Below, one piece after another: positions 7,693-18,059 of a stretch of 50,294 nt of DNA. The translations under genes and the position numbers were made by a program. The DNA is from Burkholderiales bacterium (GTDB taxonomy: Bacteria > Pseudomonadota > Gammaproteobacteria > Burkholderiales > Burkholderiaceae_E), in NCBI GenBank assembly GCA_026399835.1, contig JAPLQE010000050.1:1-50294 (forward strand), in the 5' to 3' direction. How positions within the stretch are numbered: the first letter of the stretch is position 1; each line of letters opens with the position of its first letter. The notes below the pieces were generated by a model. It saw only the letters and a program-made list of their open reading frames with translations. It searched no databases and was not told where the DNA came from.

Positions 7693-8313
7693 ATGGAACT
7701 CAAGCTCCTCAACGAGCAGGGCCAGCCGTCCTCGACCGTTGCCGCCGCCGACACCGTCTTCGGCCGCGACTTCAACGAGCCGCTGATCCACCAGGTCGTC
7801 GTCGCCTACCAGGCGAACGCGCGCAGCGCGAACAGCAAGCAGAAGGACCGTTCCGAGGTCCGCCACAGCACGAAGAAGCCGTTCCGCCAGAAAGGCACCG
7901 GCCGCGCACGTGCGGGCATGACCTCGTCGCCGCTGTGGCGCGGCGGCGGCAAGATCTTCCCGAACTCGCCCGACCAGAACTACGCGCACAAGGTCAACCG
8001 CAAGATGTACCGCGCTGGCATGTGCTCGATCCTGTCGCAGCTGGCGCGTGAAGACCGCGTGGCCGTCGTCGAGGGCATGGCCCTCGATGCGCCGAAGACC
8101 AAGCTGCTGGTCGACAAGCTCAAGGTCATGGGCCTCGAGTCGGTCCTCGTCCTCACCGACGGTGTCGACGAGAACCTGTGGCTCGCGTCGCGCAACCTGC
8201 CGAACGTGCTGGTCGTCGATGCGCGCAATGCGGACCCCGTCTCGCTGGTGCACTTCGACAAGGTGCTCATCACCAAGCCGGCGCTCGCGATGGTCCAGGA
8301 GATGCTGGGATGA
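7693..8313 (+). CDS. rplD: 50S ribosomal protein L4
   Basis: A 206-residue L4. The diagnostic segment is [18 protein letters not shown] (around residues 59-76), followed by [14 protein letters not shown]; this is the extended loop lining the exit tunnel. L4 represses the S10 operon by leader binding in enterobacteria; whether that applies here is unknown. Its stop overlaps the rplW start as ATGA. Confidence 0.97.
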   Translation: MELKLLNEQGQPSSTVAAADTVFGRDFNEPLIHQVVVAYQANARSANSKQKDRSEVRHSTKKPFRQKGTGRARAGMTSSPLWRGGGKIFPNSPDQNYAHKVNRKMYRAGMCSILSQLAREDRVAVVEGMALDAPKTKLLVDKLKVMGLESVLVLTDGVDENLWLASRNLPNVLVVDARNADPVSLVHFDKVLITKPALAMVQEMLG

Positions 8314-8606
8314 ACGCCGAACGTCTGATGCAGATCCTCGTCGCCCCGATCGTCTCCGAGAAGAGCACGATGGTCGCCGAGAAGAACAACCAGGTCGCCT
8401 TCCGCGTGCTGCAGGACGCGACCAAGCCCGAGATCAAGGCGGCCGTCGAGCTGCTGTTCAAGGTCGAGGTCGAGTCCGTCCAGGTGCTGAACCAGGCGGG
8501 CAAGGCCAAGCGCTTCGGTCGCTTCAACGGTCGCCGGCGCAATGTGCGCAAGGCGTACGTGAGCCTGAAGCCCGGCCAGGAAATCAATTTCGCGGAGGCG
8601 AAGTAA
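8310..8606 (+). CDS. rplW: 50S ribosomal protein L23
   Basis: A 98-residue L23, starting [19 protein letters not shown], with [20 protein letters not shown] and the basic segment [18 protein letters not shown]23 sits at the tunnel exit and is the docking site for trigger factor and SRP. ATG 8310 overlaps the rplD stop by 4 nt, which fixes the start. The last codons carry the ribosome binding site of rplB. Confidence 0.97.
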   Translation: MNAERLMQILVAPIVSEKSTMVAEKNNQVAFRVLQDATKPEIKAAVELLFKVEVESVQVLNQAGKAKRFGRFNGRRRNVRKAYVSLKPGQEINFAEAK

Positions 8607-9434
8607 ATGCCGGTCGTCAAGCTCAAGCCGACATCGCCCGGCCGCCGGGGGATGGTCAAGGTGGTCACGCCGGGCCTGCACAAAGGCAAGCCCCTGGCGT
8701 CGCTCGTCGAGCCGCAGATCCGCAGCTCGGGGCGCAACAACCTCGGCCACATCACCACGCGCCATCGTGGCGGCGGTCACAAGTCGCACTACCGGATCGT
8801 CGACTTCAAGCGGATCAAGGACGGGATTCCCGCCAAGGTCGAGCGCATCGAGTACGACCCGAACCGCAGCGCGCACCTGGCCCTGCTGTGCTACGCCGAT
8901 GGCGAGCGCCGCTACATCCTGGCGCCGCGCGGCGTCGCCGCCGGTGCGACCCTGATGTCGGGTGCCGAGGCGCCGATCCGCTCGGGCAACACGCTCCCGA
9001 TCCGCAACATCCCGGTGGGTTCCACGATCCACAACATCGAGATGCTGCCGGGCAAAGGGGGTCAGATCGCCCGGTCGGCAGGTGCGTCCGCGCAGCTGCT
9101 GGCCCGTGAAGGCACCTACGCGCAGGTCCGCCTGCGCTCGGGCGAGATCCGTCGCGTGCACATCGAGTGCCGCGCCACGCTGGGCGAAGTCGGCAACGAA
9201 GAGCACAACCTGCGCCAGACCGGCAAGGCCGGCGCCACCCGCTGGAAGGGCATCCGCCCGACCGTGCGAGGCGTCGCGATGAACCCGGTCGATCACCCCC
9301 ACGGCGGTGGTGAAGGCAAGACAGGCGAAGGCCGCGTGCCGGTCAACCCGTGGGGTCAGCCGACGAAGGGCTACCGCACGCGTCGCAACAAGCGCACGAC
9401 CTCGATGATCGTGCAGCGCCGGCACAAGAAATAA
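8607..9434 (+). CDS. rplB: 50S ribosomal protein L2
   Basis: A 275-residue L2 of standard length. Clear family blocks are [36 protein letters not shown] and the C-terminal [18 protein letters not shown], which holds the conserved histidine near the peptidyl-transferase centre. It starts directly after the rplW stop with a GGAGG site inside rplW, so translation is coupled. Confidence 0.98.
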   Translation: MPVVKLKPTSPGRRGMVKVVTPGLHKGKPLASLVEPQIRSSGRNNLGHITTRHRGGGHKSHYRIVDFKRIKDGIPAKVERIEYDPNRSAHLALLCYADGERRYILAPRGVAAGATLMSGAEAPIRSGNTLPIRNIPVGSTIHNIEMLPGKGGQIARSAGASAQLLAREGTYAQVRLRSGEIRRVHIECRATLGEVGNEEHNLRQTGKAGATRWKGIRPTVRGVAMNPVDHPHGGGEGKTGEGRVPVNPWGQPTKGYRTRRNKRTTSMIVQRRHKK

Positions 9435-9443
9435 GGGCTGACC

Positions 9444-9743
9444 ATGGCACGTTCCGTCAAGAAAGGGCCGTTCGTCGACGACCACCTGATCAAGAAGGTG
9501 GATGCGGCGCAGGCCATCAAGGACAAGAAACCGATCAAGACCTGGTCGCGTCGGTCCACGATCCTGCCCGAGTTCATCGGGCTCACGATCGCCGTTCACA
9601 ACGGCAAGCAGCACGTTCCTGTCTTCGTCAACGAGAACATGGTCGGGCACAAGCTCGGCGAGTTCGCGCTGACCCGCACCTTCAAGGGCCATGCGGCCGA
9701 CAAGAAGGCGGTCAAGGGCAAGAGCGGGGCCGGCAAGCGGTAA
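9444..9743 (+). CDS. rpsS: 30S ribosomal protein S19
   Basis: A 99-residue S19 starting [19 protein letters not shown] with [20 protein letters not shown] and [16 protein letters not shown]. The end ([14 protein letters not shown]) adds a few basic residues to the usual 91-92. S19 sits in the 30S head near S13. It lies between rplB and rplV with gaps of about 10 bp. Confidence 0.97.
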   Translation: MARSVKKGPFVDDHLIKKVDAAQAIKDKKPIKTWSRRSTILPEFIGLTIAVHNGKQHVPVFVNENMVGHKLGEFALTRTFKGHAADKKAVKGKSGAGKR

Positions 9744-9754
9744 GGACAGACGAC

Positions 9755-10084
9755 ATGGAAACCAAAGCCACACTGCAAGGTGTCCGTCTCTCCGCCCAGA
9801 AGGGCAGGCTCGCGGCGGACCTCGTCCGCGGCAAGCCGGTCGAGCAGGCGCTGAACATCCTCACCTTCTCCCCGAAGAAGGCGTCGAAGATCGTCAAGAA
9901 GGTGCTCGAGTCGGCCATCGCCAACGCCGAGCACAACGACGGTGCCGACGTCGACGAGCTGAAGGTCAAGACCATCCACGTCGAGAAGGGCGCATCGCTG
10001 CGTCGATTCGATGCCCGGGCCAAGGGCCGGGGCGTCAAGATCGAGAAGCAGACGTGCCATATCTACGTGACGGTCGGTAACTGA
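9755..10084 (+). CDS. rplV: 50S ribosomal protein L22
   Basis: A 109-residue L22, starting [19 protein letters not shown], with [20 protein letters not shown] and the tunnel-lining hairpin [19 protein letters not shown] 9755 is chosen because homology begins there and the gene follows rpsS by 11 bp. The open frame continues upstream within rpsS but is not coding there. Confidence 0.97.
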   Translation: METKATLQGVRLSAQKGRLAADLVRGKPVEQALNILTFSPKKASKIVKKVLESAIANAEHNDGADVDELKVKTIHVEKGASLRRFDARAKGRGVKIEKQTCHIYVTVGN

Positions 10085-10103
10085 GCGCGAAGGAACCGAG
10101 GAC

Positions 10104-11030
10104 ATGGGACAAAAGATTCACCCGACCGGCTTCCGCCTCGCGGTCAGCCGTAACTGGTCGTCGCGCTGGTACGCCAACAGCAAAGACTTCGCAGGGATGC
10201 TCAACGAGGACATCAAGGTCCGCGCCTACCTGCGCAAGAAGCTGCGCAGCGCGTCCGTCGGCCGAGTGCTCATCGAGCGCCCGTCGAAGAACGCGCGCAT
10301 CACGATCTTCTCGGCACGTCCGGGCGTCGTGATCGGCAAGAAGGGCGAGGACATCGAGCTCCTCAAGGCCGACCTGCAGCGCATGCTGAAGGTGCCGGTG
10401 CACGTCAACATCGAAGAGATCCGCAAGCCGGAGACCGATGCGCAGCTGATCGCCGACTCGATCACGCAGCAGCTCGAGAAGCGGATCATGTTCCGCCGCG
10501 CGATGAAGCGTGCGATGCAGAACGCGATGCGGCTCGGCGCGCAGGGCATCAAGATCATGAGCGCCGGTCGACTGAACGGCATCGAGATCGCCCGCACCGA
10601 GTGGTACCGCGAAGGCCGCGTGCCGCTCCACACGCTGCGTGCCGACATCGACTACGGCTTCTCCGAGGCCGTGACGACGTACGGGATCATCGGCGTCAAG
10701 TGCTGGGTCTACAAGGGCGACACCCTGGGCCGCGGCGATGTCGCCGTCGCCGAGAAGGATGCCGCCCCGCCGCCGGACCGCGAGGACCGTCGTCCGCGCC
10801 GTCCGGGTGGCGCCCCGGGCGGCCGCCCGGGTTCCGGTGACCGTCGTGGTCCCGGCGGCCCCGGTGGTGCAGGTGGCCCCGGCCGCGGTCGCCCGGCTCC
10901 GGCCGACGCCGCTGCCGCGGCGCCGTCCTCCGACGCGCCCCGTTCGACCGTCAAGCGCGTTCGCAAGGCACCCGCCGACGGTGCTGCCGCGCCCGCCGCT
11001 CCCGCGCCTGCCGAAGGCAAGGGCGAATAA
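10104..11030 (+). CDS. rpsC: 30S ribosomal protein S3 with long low-complexity tail
   Basis: A 308-residue S3. The first 210 residues are canonical: [20 protein letters not shown], the KH-domain signature [13 protein letters not shown] (residues 73-85) and the C-terminal domain ending [10 protein letters not shown]. The last 90 or so residues are a disordered tail rich in Pro, Gly, Arg and Ala with PGGPGG-type runs, ending in a Lys/Arg/Ala segment. E. coli S3 is 233 residues. Tails exist in other betaproteobacteria, but this one is long. S3 forms the mRNA entry site, so the tail would extend from the 30S head. Confidence 0.96.
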   Translation: MGQKIHPTGFRLAVSRNWSSRWYANSKDFAGMLNEDIKVRAYLRKKLRSASVGRVLIERPSKNARITIFSARPGVVIGKKGEDIELLKADLQRMLKVPVHVNIEEIRKPETDAQLIADSITQQLEKRIMFRRAMKRAMQNAMRLGAQGIKIMSAGRLNGIEIARTEWYREGRVPLHTLRADIDYGFSEAVTTYGIIGVKCWVYKGDTLGRGDVAVAEKDAAPPPDREDRRPRRPGGAPGGRPGSGDRRGPGGPGGAGGPGRGRPAPADAAAAAPSSDAPRSTVKRVRKAPADGAAAPAAPAPAEGKGE

Positions 11031-11039
11031 GGAACGACC

Positions 11040-11456
11040 ATGCTGCAACCCGCACGTCGCAAGTACCGCAAGGAGCAGAAGGGCCGCAACAAGGGCATCG
11101 CGACCCGCGGCACTTCGGTCTCTTTCGGTGAGTTCGGCCTGAAGGCCACCGGCCGCGGTCGCCTGACCGCGCGCCAGATCGAGGCGGCTCGCCGCGCGAT
11201 GACTCGCCACATCAAGCGTGGTGGTCGGATCTGGATCCGGATCTTCCCGGACAAGCCGATCTCCCAGAAACCTGCCGAGGTCCGCATGGGCAACGGCAAG
11301 GGCAACCCCGAGTACTACGTGGCCGAGATCCAGCCGGGCAAGGTGCTGTACGAGATGGACGGCGTCGAAGAGACGCTGGCTCGTGAGGCCTTCGCGCTGG
11401 CGGCAGCCAAGCTGCCGATCGCTACGGTGTTCGTGGCTCGCCACGTCGGCGCCTGA
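11040..11456 (+). CDS. rplP: 50S ribosomal protein L16
   Basis: A 138-residue L16, starting [19 protein letters not shown], with [20 protein letters not shown] and [16 protein letters not shown]16 contacts the A-site tRNA region of the 50S subunit. Ten bases separate it from rpsC. Length and motifs are standard. Confidence 0.97.
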   Translation: MLQPARRKYRKEQKGRNKGIATRGTSVSFGEFGLKATGRGRLTARQIEAARRAMTRHIKRGGRIWIRIFPDKPISQKPAEVRMGNGKGNPEYYVAEIQPGKVLYEMDGVEETLAREAFALAAAKLPIATVFVARHVGA

Positions 11457-11472
11457 GCGCCAAGGACACGAC

Positions 11473-11667
11473 ATGAAAGCCAGTGAACTGAGGACGAAGG
11501 GCGCGGACGAGCTCCAGAAGGAGCTGTCCGAACTGATGAAGGCCCACTTCTCGCTGCGCATGCAGATCGCGACGCAACAGCAGAGCAACACCGCCCAGCT
11601 GCGCAAGACCCGTCGCGACATCGCCCGCGTGCGCACCGTGATGAACCAGAAGGCGACCGCGAAATGA
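11473..11667 (+). CDS. rpmC: 50S ribosomal protein L29
   Basis: A 64-residue helical hairpin protein, starting [20 protein letters not shown], with the typical [20 protein letters not shown] and [15 protein letters not shown]29 sits beside L23 at the tunnel exit. ATG 11473 follows rplP by 16 bp, and the stop overlaps the rpsQ start by 4 nt (ATGA). Confidence 0.97.
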   Translation: MKASELRTKGADELQKELSELMKAHFSLRMQIATQQQSNTAQLRKTRRDIARVRTVMNQKATAK

Positions 11668-11936
11668 GCGACCAGAATCCCGCCGCCGGCGACCAGCGCG
11701 TGCTGACCGGGCGCGTGGTCAGCAACAAGATGACCAAGACGGTCACCGTGCTGATCGAGCGCAAGGTCAAGCATCCGCTGTACGGCAAGTACATCACACG
11801 CTCGACCAAGTACCACGCCCACACCGAGGACGCGCTCCTCGAGGGCGACCTGGTCGAGATCAAGGAATGCCGGCCGATCTCGAAGACCAAGACGTGGACG
11901 GTCGTCCGTCGCGTCGAGGCGAGCAAGCTGATCTGA
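11664..11936 (+). CDS. rpsQ: 30S ribosomal protein S17
   Basis: A 90-residue S17 with the OB-fold blocks [40 protein letters not shown] and [15 protein letters not shown]. It is the last gene of the S10 transcription unit here; a 219-bp gap with a new promoter follows. S17 is a primary binder of 16S rRNA. Confidence 0.97.
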   Translation: MSDQNPAAGDQRVLTGRVVSNKMTKTVTVLIERKVKHPLYGKYITRSTKYHAHTEDALLEGDLVEIKECRPISKTKTWTVVRRVEASKLI

Positions 11937-11968
11937 GCATCGGCTCGCGGGTTCCGCCAACGTCACTG

Positions 11969-11996
11969 TTGACGGGCCTGCGAAACGTGCTATAGT
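11969..11996 (+). promoter_or_regulatory. Strong sigma-70 promoter of the rplN (spc) operon
   Basis: TTGACG (11969-11974), a 16-bp spacer and TATAGT (11991-11996) form a near-consensus promoter 160 bp upstream of the rplN ATG. The leader between them (about 12003-12155) has a T-run near 12009-12013 but no clear terminator or riboswitch. This explains the 219-bp gap after rpsQ. Confidence 0.75.
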
Positions 11997-12155
11997 CGAA
12001 GACTTAGTTTTTCAGGCCAAGCTCGCACTCACGGTGCGGGCGCAGTGGCAGGGAAGACGAATCCACCCCGTTCCACGGGACCAAGACTGACCGCAGCGGA
12101 TCCGCGCCGCCCCTGGCGACGCGGGGACGGCTTCGGATCAAGTTGGGAGAGCGCA

Positions 12156-12524
12156 ATGATTCAGATGCAGTCGACGCTGGACGTCGCCGACAACACCGGC
12201 GCGCGTTCGGTCATGTGTATCAAGGTGCTGGGCGGCTCCAAGCGCCGCTACGCCGGCATCGGCGACATCATCAAGGTCTCCGTCAAGGAGGCGCAGCCGC
12301 GTGGCCGCGTCAAGAAGGGCGAGATCTACAACGCCGTGGTGGTCCGCACCGCCAAGGGCGTTCGCCGCCAGGACGGTTCGCTCGTGAAGTTCGACGCGAA
12401 CGCCGCGGTCCTGCTCAACGCCAAGCTCGAGCCGATCGGCACGCGCATCTTCGGGCCGGTGACGCGCGAGCTGCGCACCGAGCGCTTCATGAAGATCGTG
12501 TCGCTCGCGCCGGAAGTGCTGTAA
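12156..12524 (+). CDS. rplN: 50S ribosomal protein L14
   Basis: A 122-residue L14, the exact family length. It starts [20 protein letters not shown] and continues [23 protein letters not shown] 12156 is taken because homology starts there; an open frame upstream covers the leader. Ribosome binding site GGGAGAG lies just upstream. L14 sits at the subunit interface and is the target of ribosome silencing factor RsfS. It is first in the spc operon. Confidence 0.98.
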   Translation: MIQMQSTLDVADNTGARSVMCIKVLGGSKRRYAGIGDIIKVSVKEAQPRGRVKKGEIYNAVVVRTAKGVRRQDGSLVKFDANAAVLLNAKLEPIGTRIFGPVTRELRTERFMKIVSLAPEVL

Positions 12525-12534
12525 GGAGCCCGAC

Positions 12535-12852
12535 ATGCAGAAACTCCGCAAGGGCGACGAGGTGATCGTCATCGCCGGTCGCGACAAGGGCAAGCGCGGC
12601 ACCATCGCCGCGCGTGTCGATGACGCCCACGTGATGGTCGACGGCATCAACGTCGTCAAGAAGCACGCTCGTCCGAATCCGATGAAGGGCATCACCGGCG
12701 GCATCGTCGAGAAGACGATGCCCATCGACCAGTCGAACGTGATGCTGTTCAACCCGGCGACCGGCAAGGGCGACCGCGTGGGCTTCAAGGTGCTGGAAGA
12801 CGGCACCAAGGTCCGCGTGTACCGCTCGAACGGCGAGCAGGTCAAGGCCTGA
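12535..12852 (+). CDS. rplX: 50S ribosomal protein L24
   Basis: A 105-residue L24, starting [20 protein letters not shown], a KOW motif, followed by [15 protein letters not shown] and [19 protein letters not shown]24 is an early assembly initiator of the 50S subunit. GGAG precedes the start; it is 10 bp after rplN. Confidence 0.97.
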   Translation: MQKLRKGDEVIVIAGRDKGKRGTIAARVDDAHVMVDGINVVKKHARPNPMKGITGGIVEKTMPIDQSNVMLFNPATGKGDRVGFKVLEDGTKVRVYRSNGEQVKA

Positions 12853-12865
12853 GGACATACGCGAC

Positions 12866-13405
12866 ATGGCACGTCTGCAGCACACCTTTCGCGACTCGAT
12901 CGCCCCCGCGCTGATGAAGCAGTTCGGGTACACGTCGATCATGCAGGTCCCGCGCATCACCAAGATCACGCTGAACATGGGCGTGGGCGAGGCGGTGGCG
13001 GACAAGAAGCTCCTCGAGCTCGCCATGGGCGACCTCGTGAAGATCGCCGGCCAGAAGCCGGTGACCACCAAGGCTCGGAAGGCCATCGCGGGTTTCAAGA
13101 TCCGCGCCGGCTACCCGATCGGCGGCATGGTCACGCTGCGTGGCAACCGGATGTACGAGTTCCTGGACCGCCTGGTCACCGTCGCGCTGCCGCGCGTGCG
13201 TGACTTCCGCGGCATCTCGGGTCGTGCCTTCGATGGCCGCGGCAACTACAACCTCGGGGTGAAAGAGCAGATCATTTTCCCCGAGATCGAGTACGACAAG
13301 GTCGACAAGGTGCGGGGGCTGAACATCAGCATCACCACCACGGCCAAGTCCGACGACGAGGCGAAGGCGCTGCTGACCGCCTTCCGCTTCCCGTTCCGTA
13401 ACTGA
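12866..13405 (+). CDS. rplE: 50S ribosomal protein L5
   Basis: A 179-residue L5 with [38 protein letters not shown] and the conserved end [14 protein letters not shown]5 binds 5S rRNA and touches the P-site tRNA. Length and position between rplX and rpsN are standard. Confidence 0.98.
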   Translation: MARLQHTFRDSIAPALMKQFGYTSIMQVPRITKITLNMGVGEAVADKKLLELAMGDLVKIAGQKPVTTKARKAIAGFKIRAGYPIGGMVTLRGNRMYEFLDRLVTVALPRVRDFRGISGRAFDGRGNYNLGVKEQIIFPEIEYDKVDKVRGLNISITTTAKSDDEAKALLTAFRFPFRN

Positions 13406-13416
13406 GGGTTCGACAC

Positions 13417-13722
13417 GTGGCCAAGACCTCCCTGATCGAGCGCGAGAAGAAGCGCGAGGCGCTGGTGAAGAAGTACGCCCCCAAGCGTGCCGAACTCAAC
13501 GCAGTCATCGCCGACCAGTCCCGCTCGGAAGAGGAGCGCTACCAGGCGCGCCTCAAGCTGCAGCAACTGCCGCGCAATGCCAATCCCACCCGTCTTCGCA
13601 ATCGTTGCGAACTGACCGGTCGGCCCCGCGGGACGTACCGCAAGTTCGGTCTCGGGCGCAACAAGCTGCGCGAGATCGCCATGCGCGGCGAAGTGCCGGG
13701 CATGACCAAGGCGAGCTGGTAA
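13417..13722 (+). CDS. rpsN: 30S ribosomal protein S14 (zinc-independent form)
   Basis: A 101-residue S14 with GTG start 13417 (valine codon, then [12 protein letters not shown]). The C-terminal block is [19 protein letters not shown] and [17 protein letters not shown]. The length of 101 and the single Cys show the long form without the CxxC zinc ribbon. It sits in the 30S head and was placed by its spc operon order. Confidence 0.97.
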   Translation: MAKTSLIEREKKREALVKKYAPKRAELNAVIADQSRSEEERYQARLKLQQLPRNANPTRLRNRCELTGRPRGTYRKFGLGRNKLREIAMRGEVPGMTKASW

Positions 13723-13735
13723 GGAGCGAAACAGA

Positions 13736-14131
13736 ATGAGCATGAGCGACCCGATCGCCGACATGTTCACGCGCATCCGCAACGCGCAGCGCGTCGACAA
13801 AGAAACGGTGGCGATGCCGTCGTCGAAACTCAAGGTGGCCATTGCCGCTGTCCTGAAGGACGAGGGTTACATCGACGGCTTCGAAGTGAAGACGGACTCG
13901 GGCAAGCCCGAGCTCCAGGTGCAACTGAAGTACTACGCCGGACGTCCCGTGATCGAGCGGCTCGAGCGCGTTTCGCGCCCGGGTCTGCGGGTCTACAAGG
14001 GCCGCAACGACCTGCCGAAAGTCCTGAACGGGCTGGGTGTGGCGATCGTCACCACGCCGCAGGGCGTGATGACCGACCGCCGGGCTCGCCAGGTCGGCAT
14101 CGGTGGCGAAGTCATCGGCTACGTGGCGTAA
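13736..14131 (+). CDS. rpsH: 30S ribosomal protein S8
   Basis: A 131-residue S8, starting [19 protein letters not shown], with [17 protein letters not shown] and the C-terminal [21 protein letters not shown]8 is a primary 16S rRNA binder and in E. coli is the translational repressor of the spc operon, acting at rplE. No attempt was made here to fold that target. Confidence 0.97.
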   Translation: MSMSDPIADMFTRIRNAQRVDKETVAMPSSKLKVAIAAVLKDEGYIDGFEVKTDSGKPELQVQLKYYAGRPVIERLERVSRPGLRVYKGRNDLPKVLNGLGVAIVTTPQGVMTDRRARQVGIGGEVIGYVA

Positions 14132-14141
14132 GGAGCCTTAC

Positions 14142-14675
14142 ATGTCACGAGTCGCACGCATTCCGGTGCAGGTGTCCGCGGGCATCGACGTCCAGATCGC
14201 CAATGGGGCGATCACCGTCAAGGGGCCGCTGGGCACCCTGACGCAGACCATCAACCCGCTGGTCGCGATCACCCGCCAGGGCGACGAACTGCTGTTCGCC
14301 GCCGTCGGGGAGTCGCGTGAGGCGGCGGCGATGTCCGGGACGTTCCGCGCGCTGGTGTTCAACATGGTCACCGGCGTGAGCAAGGGCTTCGAGCGCAAGC
14401 TGACCCTGGTCGGCGTGGGCTACCGCGCCCAGGCGCAGGGCGCCGCGCTGAACCTGTCGCTCGGCTTCTCGCACCCGATCGTCCACCAGATGCCCGAGGG
14501 CGTCACGGTGACCACGCCGACGCAGACCGAGATCCTGATCAAGGGGGCCGACAAGCAGCGCGTCGGTCAGGTCGCGGCCGAAGTCCGTGCGTACAAGTCG
14601 CCCGAGCCCTACAAGGGCAAGGGCGTGCGGTACGCCGACGAGGTCGTGATCATCAAGGAAACAAAGAAGAAGTAA
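14142..14675 (+). CDS. rplF: 50S ribosomal protein L6
   Basis: A 177-residue L6, starting [19 protein letters not shown], with the duplicated L6 fold and the signature [16 protein letters not shown] near the C-terminus. ATG 14142 follows AAGGAG by 6 nt. The frame is open upstream within rpsH but is not coding there. L6 lies near the factor-binding stalk base. Confidence 0.97.
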   Translation: MSRVARIPVQVSAGIDVQIANGAITVKGPLGTLTQTINPLVAITRQGDELLFAAVGESREAAAMSGTFRALVFNMVTGVSKGFERKLTLVGVGYRAQAQGAALNLSLGFSHPIVHQMPEGVTVTTPTQTEILIKGADKQRVGQVAAEVRAYKSPEPYKGKGVRYADEVVIIKETKKK

Positions 14676-14693
14676 CCGGGCGACAGGACGAAC

Positions 14694-15059
14694 ATGGACA
14701 AGAAGCAATCCCGTCTGCGCCGGTCACTGCAGACCCGGCACAAGATCGCGGAACTGCGCGTCGACCGTCTCACGGTCTTCCGCAGCAACCTGCACATCTA
14801 CGCGAACATCGTCGCTGCGAGCGGCGACACGGTGCTCGTCTCGGCATCGACCGCCGAAGTCGAAGTGCGCACCCAGCTGGCCGGTCAGAGCGGCAAGGGC
14901 GGCAATACCGCCGCTGCGGCCCTGGTCGGCAAGCGACTCGCCGAGAAGGCGCTCGCGAAGGGCATCCAGTCGGTCGCGTTCGATCGCGCCGGCTACCGCT
15001 ACCACGGCCGCGTGAAGACGCTGGCCGAGGCGGCCCGCGAAGCCGGTCTGAAGTTCTGA
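14694..15059 (+). CDS. rplR: 50S ribosomal protein L18
   Basis: A 121-residue L18, starting [18 protein letters not shown], with [16 protein letters not shown] and the C-terminal [21 protein letters not shown]18 binds 5S rRNA with L5 and L25. Length and order are standard. Confidence 0.97.
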   Translation: MDKKQSRLRRSLQTRHKIAELRVDRLTVFRSNLHIYANIVAASGDTVLVSASTAEVEVRTQLAGQSGKGGNTAAAALVGKRLAEKALAKGIQSVAFDRAGYRYHGRVKTLAEAAREAGLKF

Positions 15060-15084
15060 TGCGGCGCAGAAAGGAGCAACCCTG

Positions 15085-15603
15085 ATGGCAAAGATCCAGG
15101 CACGCGTCGGCGCCGAACAGCGCGACGACGGTCTCAAAGAGAAGATGATCGCGGTCAATCGTGTGACCAAGGTCGTCAAGGGCGGTCGGATTCTCGGCTT
15201 CGCGGCGCTGACGGTGGTCGGCGACGGCGACGGACGCATCGGCATGGGCAAGGGCAAGTCCCGTGAAGTGCCGGTCGCCGTCCAGAAGGCGATGGACGAG
15301 GCCCGTCGCAAGATGGTCAAGGTCTCGCTTCGCAGCGGCACCCTGCAGCATGCGGTCGAAGGGCAGCATGGTGCGGCGCGCGTCTACATCGCGCCGGCCC
15401 CTGCCGGTACCGGCATCATCGCCGGCGGCCCGATGCGCGCCATCTTCGACGTGATGGGCGTCACCGACGTCGTCGCGAAGAACCACGGCTCGACCAATCC
15501 GTACAACATGGTCCGCGCCACGCTGAATGCCTTCTCCCGGATGAGCACCCCGGCCGAGATCGCGGCGAAGCGCGGCAAGACCGTAGAGGAGCTCTTCGGC
15601 TGA
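15085..15603 (+). CDS. rpsE: 30S ribosomal protein S5
   Basis: A 172-residue S5 with the N-terminal RNA-binding block [38 protein letters not shown] and the C-terminal [20 protein letters not shown]5 lies at the mRNA entry and affects decoding accuracy. AAGGAG precedes the start. Confidence 0.98.
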   Translation: MAKIQARVGAEQRDDGLKEKMIAVNRVTKVVKGGRILGFAALTVVGDGDGRIGMGKGKSREVPVAVQKAMDEARRKMVKVSLRSGTLQHAVEGQHGAARVYIAPAPAGTGIIAGGPMRAIFDVMGVTDVVAKNHGSTNPYNMVRATLNAFSRMSTPAEIAAKRGKTVEELFG

Positions 15604-15620
15604 GGCCGGGGACGAGCACC

Positions 15621-15806
15621 ATGAGCGACAAGAAGACCCTGAAGGTCACCCTGGTCCGCAGCCCGATCGGTACGCGCGGTTCGCATCGCGACACCGTGCT
15701 CGGACTCGGCCTGAAGAAGATCAACCAGACGCGCGAGCTCGAGGACACTCCGGCGGTGCGCGGCATGATCACCAAGGTCTCGTACCTGGTGAAGGTCGAA
15801 GGCTGA
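15621..15806 (+). CDS. rpmD: 50S ribosomal protein L30
   Basis: A 61-residue L30: [18 protein letters not shown], then [19 protein letters not shown] and [15 protein letters not shown]. This is the usual short bacterial form. It lies between rpsE and rplO with gaps of 17 and 5 bp. Confidence 0.97.
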   Translation: MSDKKTLKVTLVRSPIGTRGSHRDTVLGLGLKKINQTRELEDTPAVRGMITKVSYLVKVEG

Positions 15807-15811
15807 ACACC

Positions 15812-16243
15812 ATGCGACTGAACGAACTCAGCCCCGCCGAGGGCTCCAAGCATCCGCGCAAGCGCGTCGGGCGCGGCATCGGCTCGGGCCTCGGCAAGAC
15901 CGCGGGCCGCGGCCACAAAGGCCAGAAGTCGCGTTCGGGCGGCTTCCACAAGGTCGGCTTCGAAGGCGGCCAGATGCCGCTGCAGCGTCGCCTGCCCAAG
16001 CGCGGCTTCAAGTCGCTCGCGGCCGGCACGGTCGGCGAGGTGCGGCTGTCGGACCTGCAGAAGATGGAAGGCGACGAGATCGACCTGCTGTCGCTGAAGG
16101 CGGCGGGCGTCGTCGGCCAGCTCACGCTGACGGCGAAGGTCATCCTCTCCGGCACCATCGAGCGCAAGGTCAGCCTCAAGGGCGTCGGCGCGACGAAGGG
16201 CGCGAAGGCAGCCATCGAGGCGGCCGGCGGCTCGGTCGCCTGA
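15812..16243 (+). CDS. rplO: 50S ribosomal protein L15
   Basis: A 143-residue L15 with the Gly/Arg/Lys-rich N-terminus ([20 protein letters not shown], then KGQKSRSG) and [19 protein letters not shown]. The C-terminal half is the globular domain. L15 is a late 50S assembly protein. secY follows 35 bp later, as is usual. Confidence 0.97.
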   Translation: MRLNELSPAEGSKHPRKRVGRGIGSGLGKTAGRGHKGQKSRSGGFHKVGFEGGQMPLQRRLPKRGFKSLAAGTVGEVRLSDLQKMEGDEIDLLSLKAAGVVGQLTLTAKVILSGTIERKVSLKGVGATKGAKAAIEAAGGSVA

Positions 16244-16278
16244 AGACCGGTCTGACGCGGCACTGAAGGCAGGTTGAT

Positions 16279-17622
16279 TTGGCCAAGACCCCCACAGCAC
16301 TGATCAAGCAGGGCGGCAAGTACGGCGACCTCAAGCGCCGGCTTGGGTTCCTGCTGCTCGCGCTGATCGTGTTCCGCATCGGGACGCACATCCCGGTGCC
16401 GGGCATCGACCCGGAGCAGCTGACCCAGCTGTTCAAGCAGCAGTCGGGCGGCGTGCTGGGCCTGTTCAACCTCTTCTCGGGCGGTGCGCTGTCGCGCTTC
16501 TCCGTGCTCGCCCTCGGGATCATGCCGTACATCTCGGCGTCGATCATCATGCAGCTGCTTACGGTCGTCGTGCCGCAGCTCGAGGCGATCAAGAAGGAAG
16601 GCGAGGCGGGTCGTCGCAAGATCACGCAGTACACGCGTTGGTTCACGCTGGCGCTCGCGTCCTTCCAGGCCTTCGGCATCTCCGTGGCACTCGAGTCGCA
16701 GCCCGGGCTGGTGCTCGACCCGGGCCTGATGTTCCGTTTCACCGCGGCGGTGTCGCTCGTGACCGGTACGATGTTCCTGATGTGGCTGGGCGAGCAGATC
16801 ACCGAGCGCGGCCTGGGCAACGGCATCTCGATCCTGATCTTCGCGGGAATCGCGGCCGGACTGCCGAGCGCGATCGGTGGGATGTTCGAACTGGTGCGCA
16901 ACGGCTCGATGAGCCCGTTCATCGCGCTGATCATCGTCGCCGCGGTCGTCCTGGTCACCGCCTTCGTGGTGTTCGTCGAGCGCGGCCAGCGTCGCATCAC
17001 GATCAACTACGCGAAGCGCCAGGTGGGCAACCGCGTGTACGGCGGGCAGTCGTCCTACCTGCCGCTGAAGCTGAACATGTCGGGCGTGATCCCGCCGATC
17101 TTCGCGTCGTCGATCATCCTGTTTCCCGCGACCGCCGCGACGTGGTTCACCTCCGGCGACTCCGAGAACCCGGTGGTCCGCTTCATCAAGGACCTGGCCG
17201 CGACGCTGTCGCCCGGCCAGCCGGTGTACACCGCGCTGTACGCGGTCGCGATCATCTTCTTCTGCTTCTTCTACACGGCGCTGGTCTTCAACAGTCGCGA
17301 GACCGCCGACAACCTGAAGAAGAGCGGCGCGTTCGTCCCGGGCATCCGCCCCGGCGAGCAGACCGCGAAGTACGTCGACAAGATCCTGATGCGCCTCACT
17401 GCTGCCGGTGCGGTGTACATCACCCTGGTGTGCCTGGTGCCCGAGTTCCTGGTGCTGCGGTGGAACGTGCCGTTCTACTTCGGCGGGACCTCGCTGCTGA
17501 TCATCGTCGTGGTGACGATGGACTTCATGGCCCAGGTGCAGGCTTACCTGATGTCTCACCAGTACGAGAGTTTGTTGAAGAAGACGAACTTCAAAGGAAT
17601 GGGCACGCCGCCGATGCGGTGA
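16279..17622 (+). CDS. secY: Preprotein translocase subunit SecY
   Basis: A 447-residue SecY with ten hydrophobic helices. Family blocks include [13 protein letters not shown] (first periplasmic region/plug), [20 protein letters not shown] (helix 2), [12 protein letters not shown], the cytoplasmic loop [20 protein letters not shown] and the C-terminal loop with [12 protein letters not shown]. It forms the Sec channel with SecE and SecG. The start is TTG at 16279, chosen by homology, with an AAGGCAGG site upstream. Position after rplO is standard. Confidence 0.97.
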   Translation: MAKTPTALIKQGGKYGDLKRRLGFLLLALIVFRIGTHIPVPGIDPEQLTQLFKQQSGGVLGLFNLFSGGALSRFSVLALGIMPYISASIIMQLLTVVVPQLEAIKKEGEAGRRKITQYTRWFTLALASFQAFGISVALESQPGLVLDPGLMFRFTAAVSLVTGTMFLMWLGEQITERGLGNGISILIFAGIAAGLPSAIGGMFELVRNGSMSPFIALIIVAAVVLVTAFVVFVERGQRRITINYAKRQVGNRVYGGQSSYLPLKLNMSGVIPPIFASSIILFPATAATWFTSGDSENPVVRFIKDLAATLSPGQPVYTALYAVAIIFFCFFYTALVFNSRETADNLKKSGAFVPGIRPGEQTAKYVDKILMRLTAAGAVYITLVCLVPEFLVLRWNVPFYFGGTSLLIIVVVTMDFMAQVQAYLMSHQYESLLKKTNFKGMGTPPMR

Positions 17623-17641
17623 CCGGAGACGGAAGGAGCCG

Positions 17642-17860
17642 ATGTCGAAGGACGACGTGATCCAGTTTCAGGGGGAGGTGGTCGAGAACCTCCCCAACGC
17701 GACCTTCCGCGTGAAACTTGAGAACGGGCACGTGGTCCTGGGGCACATCTCCGGAAAGATGCGGATGCATTACATCCGGATCCTGCCGGGCGACAGGGTG
17801 ACGGTGGAACTGACGCCGTACGACCTGTCGAGAGCCCGGATCGTGTTCCGGGCGAAGTAG
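17642..17860 (+). CDS. infA: Translation initiation factor IF-1
   Basis: A 72-residue OB-fold protein: [19 protein letters not shown], then [19 protein letters not shown] and [16 protein letters not shown]. The length is exactly that of the family. IF-1 binds the 30S A site. GGAGCC precedes the ATG. In the spc/alpha region it commonly lies between secY and rpmJ in betaproteobacteria. Confidence 0.98.
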   Translation: MSKDDVIQFQGEVVENLPNATFRVKLENGHVVLGHISGKMRMHYIRILPGDRVTVELTPYDLSRARIVFRAK

Positions 17861-17935
17861 GTAGGGACCCAAAACTGCGGGTCGGGCCGCAACGAATCGA
17901 TGAGGACGGCGCGCCCGGCGCGCACGGAGAATGAG

Positions 17936-18049
17936 ATGAAGGTACTGGCAAGCGTCAAGAAGATCTGCCGCAAGTGCAAGATCATCAAGCGTAACGGCGT
18001 GGTCCGCGTGATCTGCACCGACCCGCGGCACAAGCAGCGTCAAGGCTGA
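17936..18049 (+). CDS. rpmJ: 50S ribosomal protein L36
   Basis: A 37-residue protein, [20 protein letters not shown] and so on, ending DPRHKQRQG. The two Cys of CRKC plus a later Cys and His form the zinc-binding (C+) version of L36. It is the last and smallest 50S protein of this region, 75 bp after infA and 10 bp before rpsM. Confidence 0.97.
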   Translation: MKVLASVKKICRKCKIIKRNGVVRVICTDPRHKQRQG

Positions 18050-18059
18050 GAGGAACGGC

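Noticed and set aside
10035-11966. Long minus-strand open frame of over 640 codons opposite rpsC-rpsQ
   Set aside because: Antisense to certain ribosomal genes; open only because of high GC at third positions.
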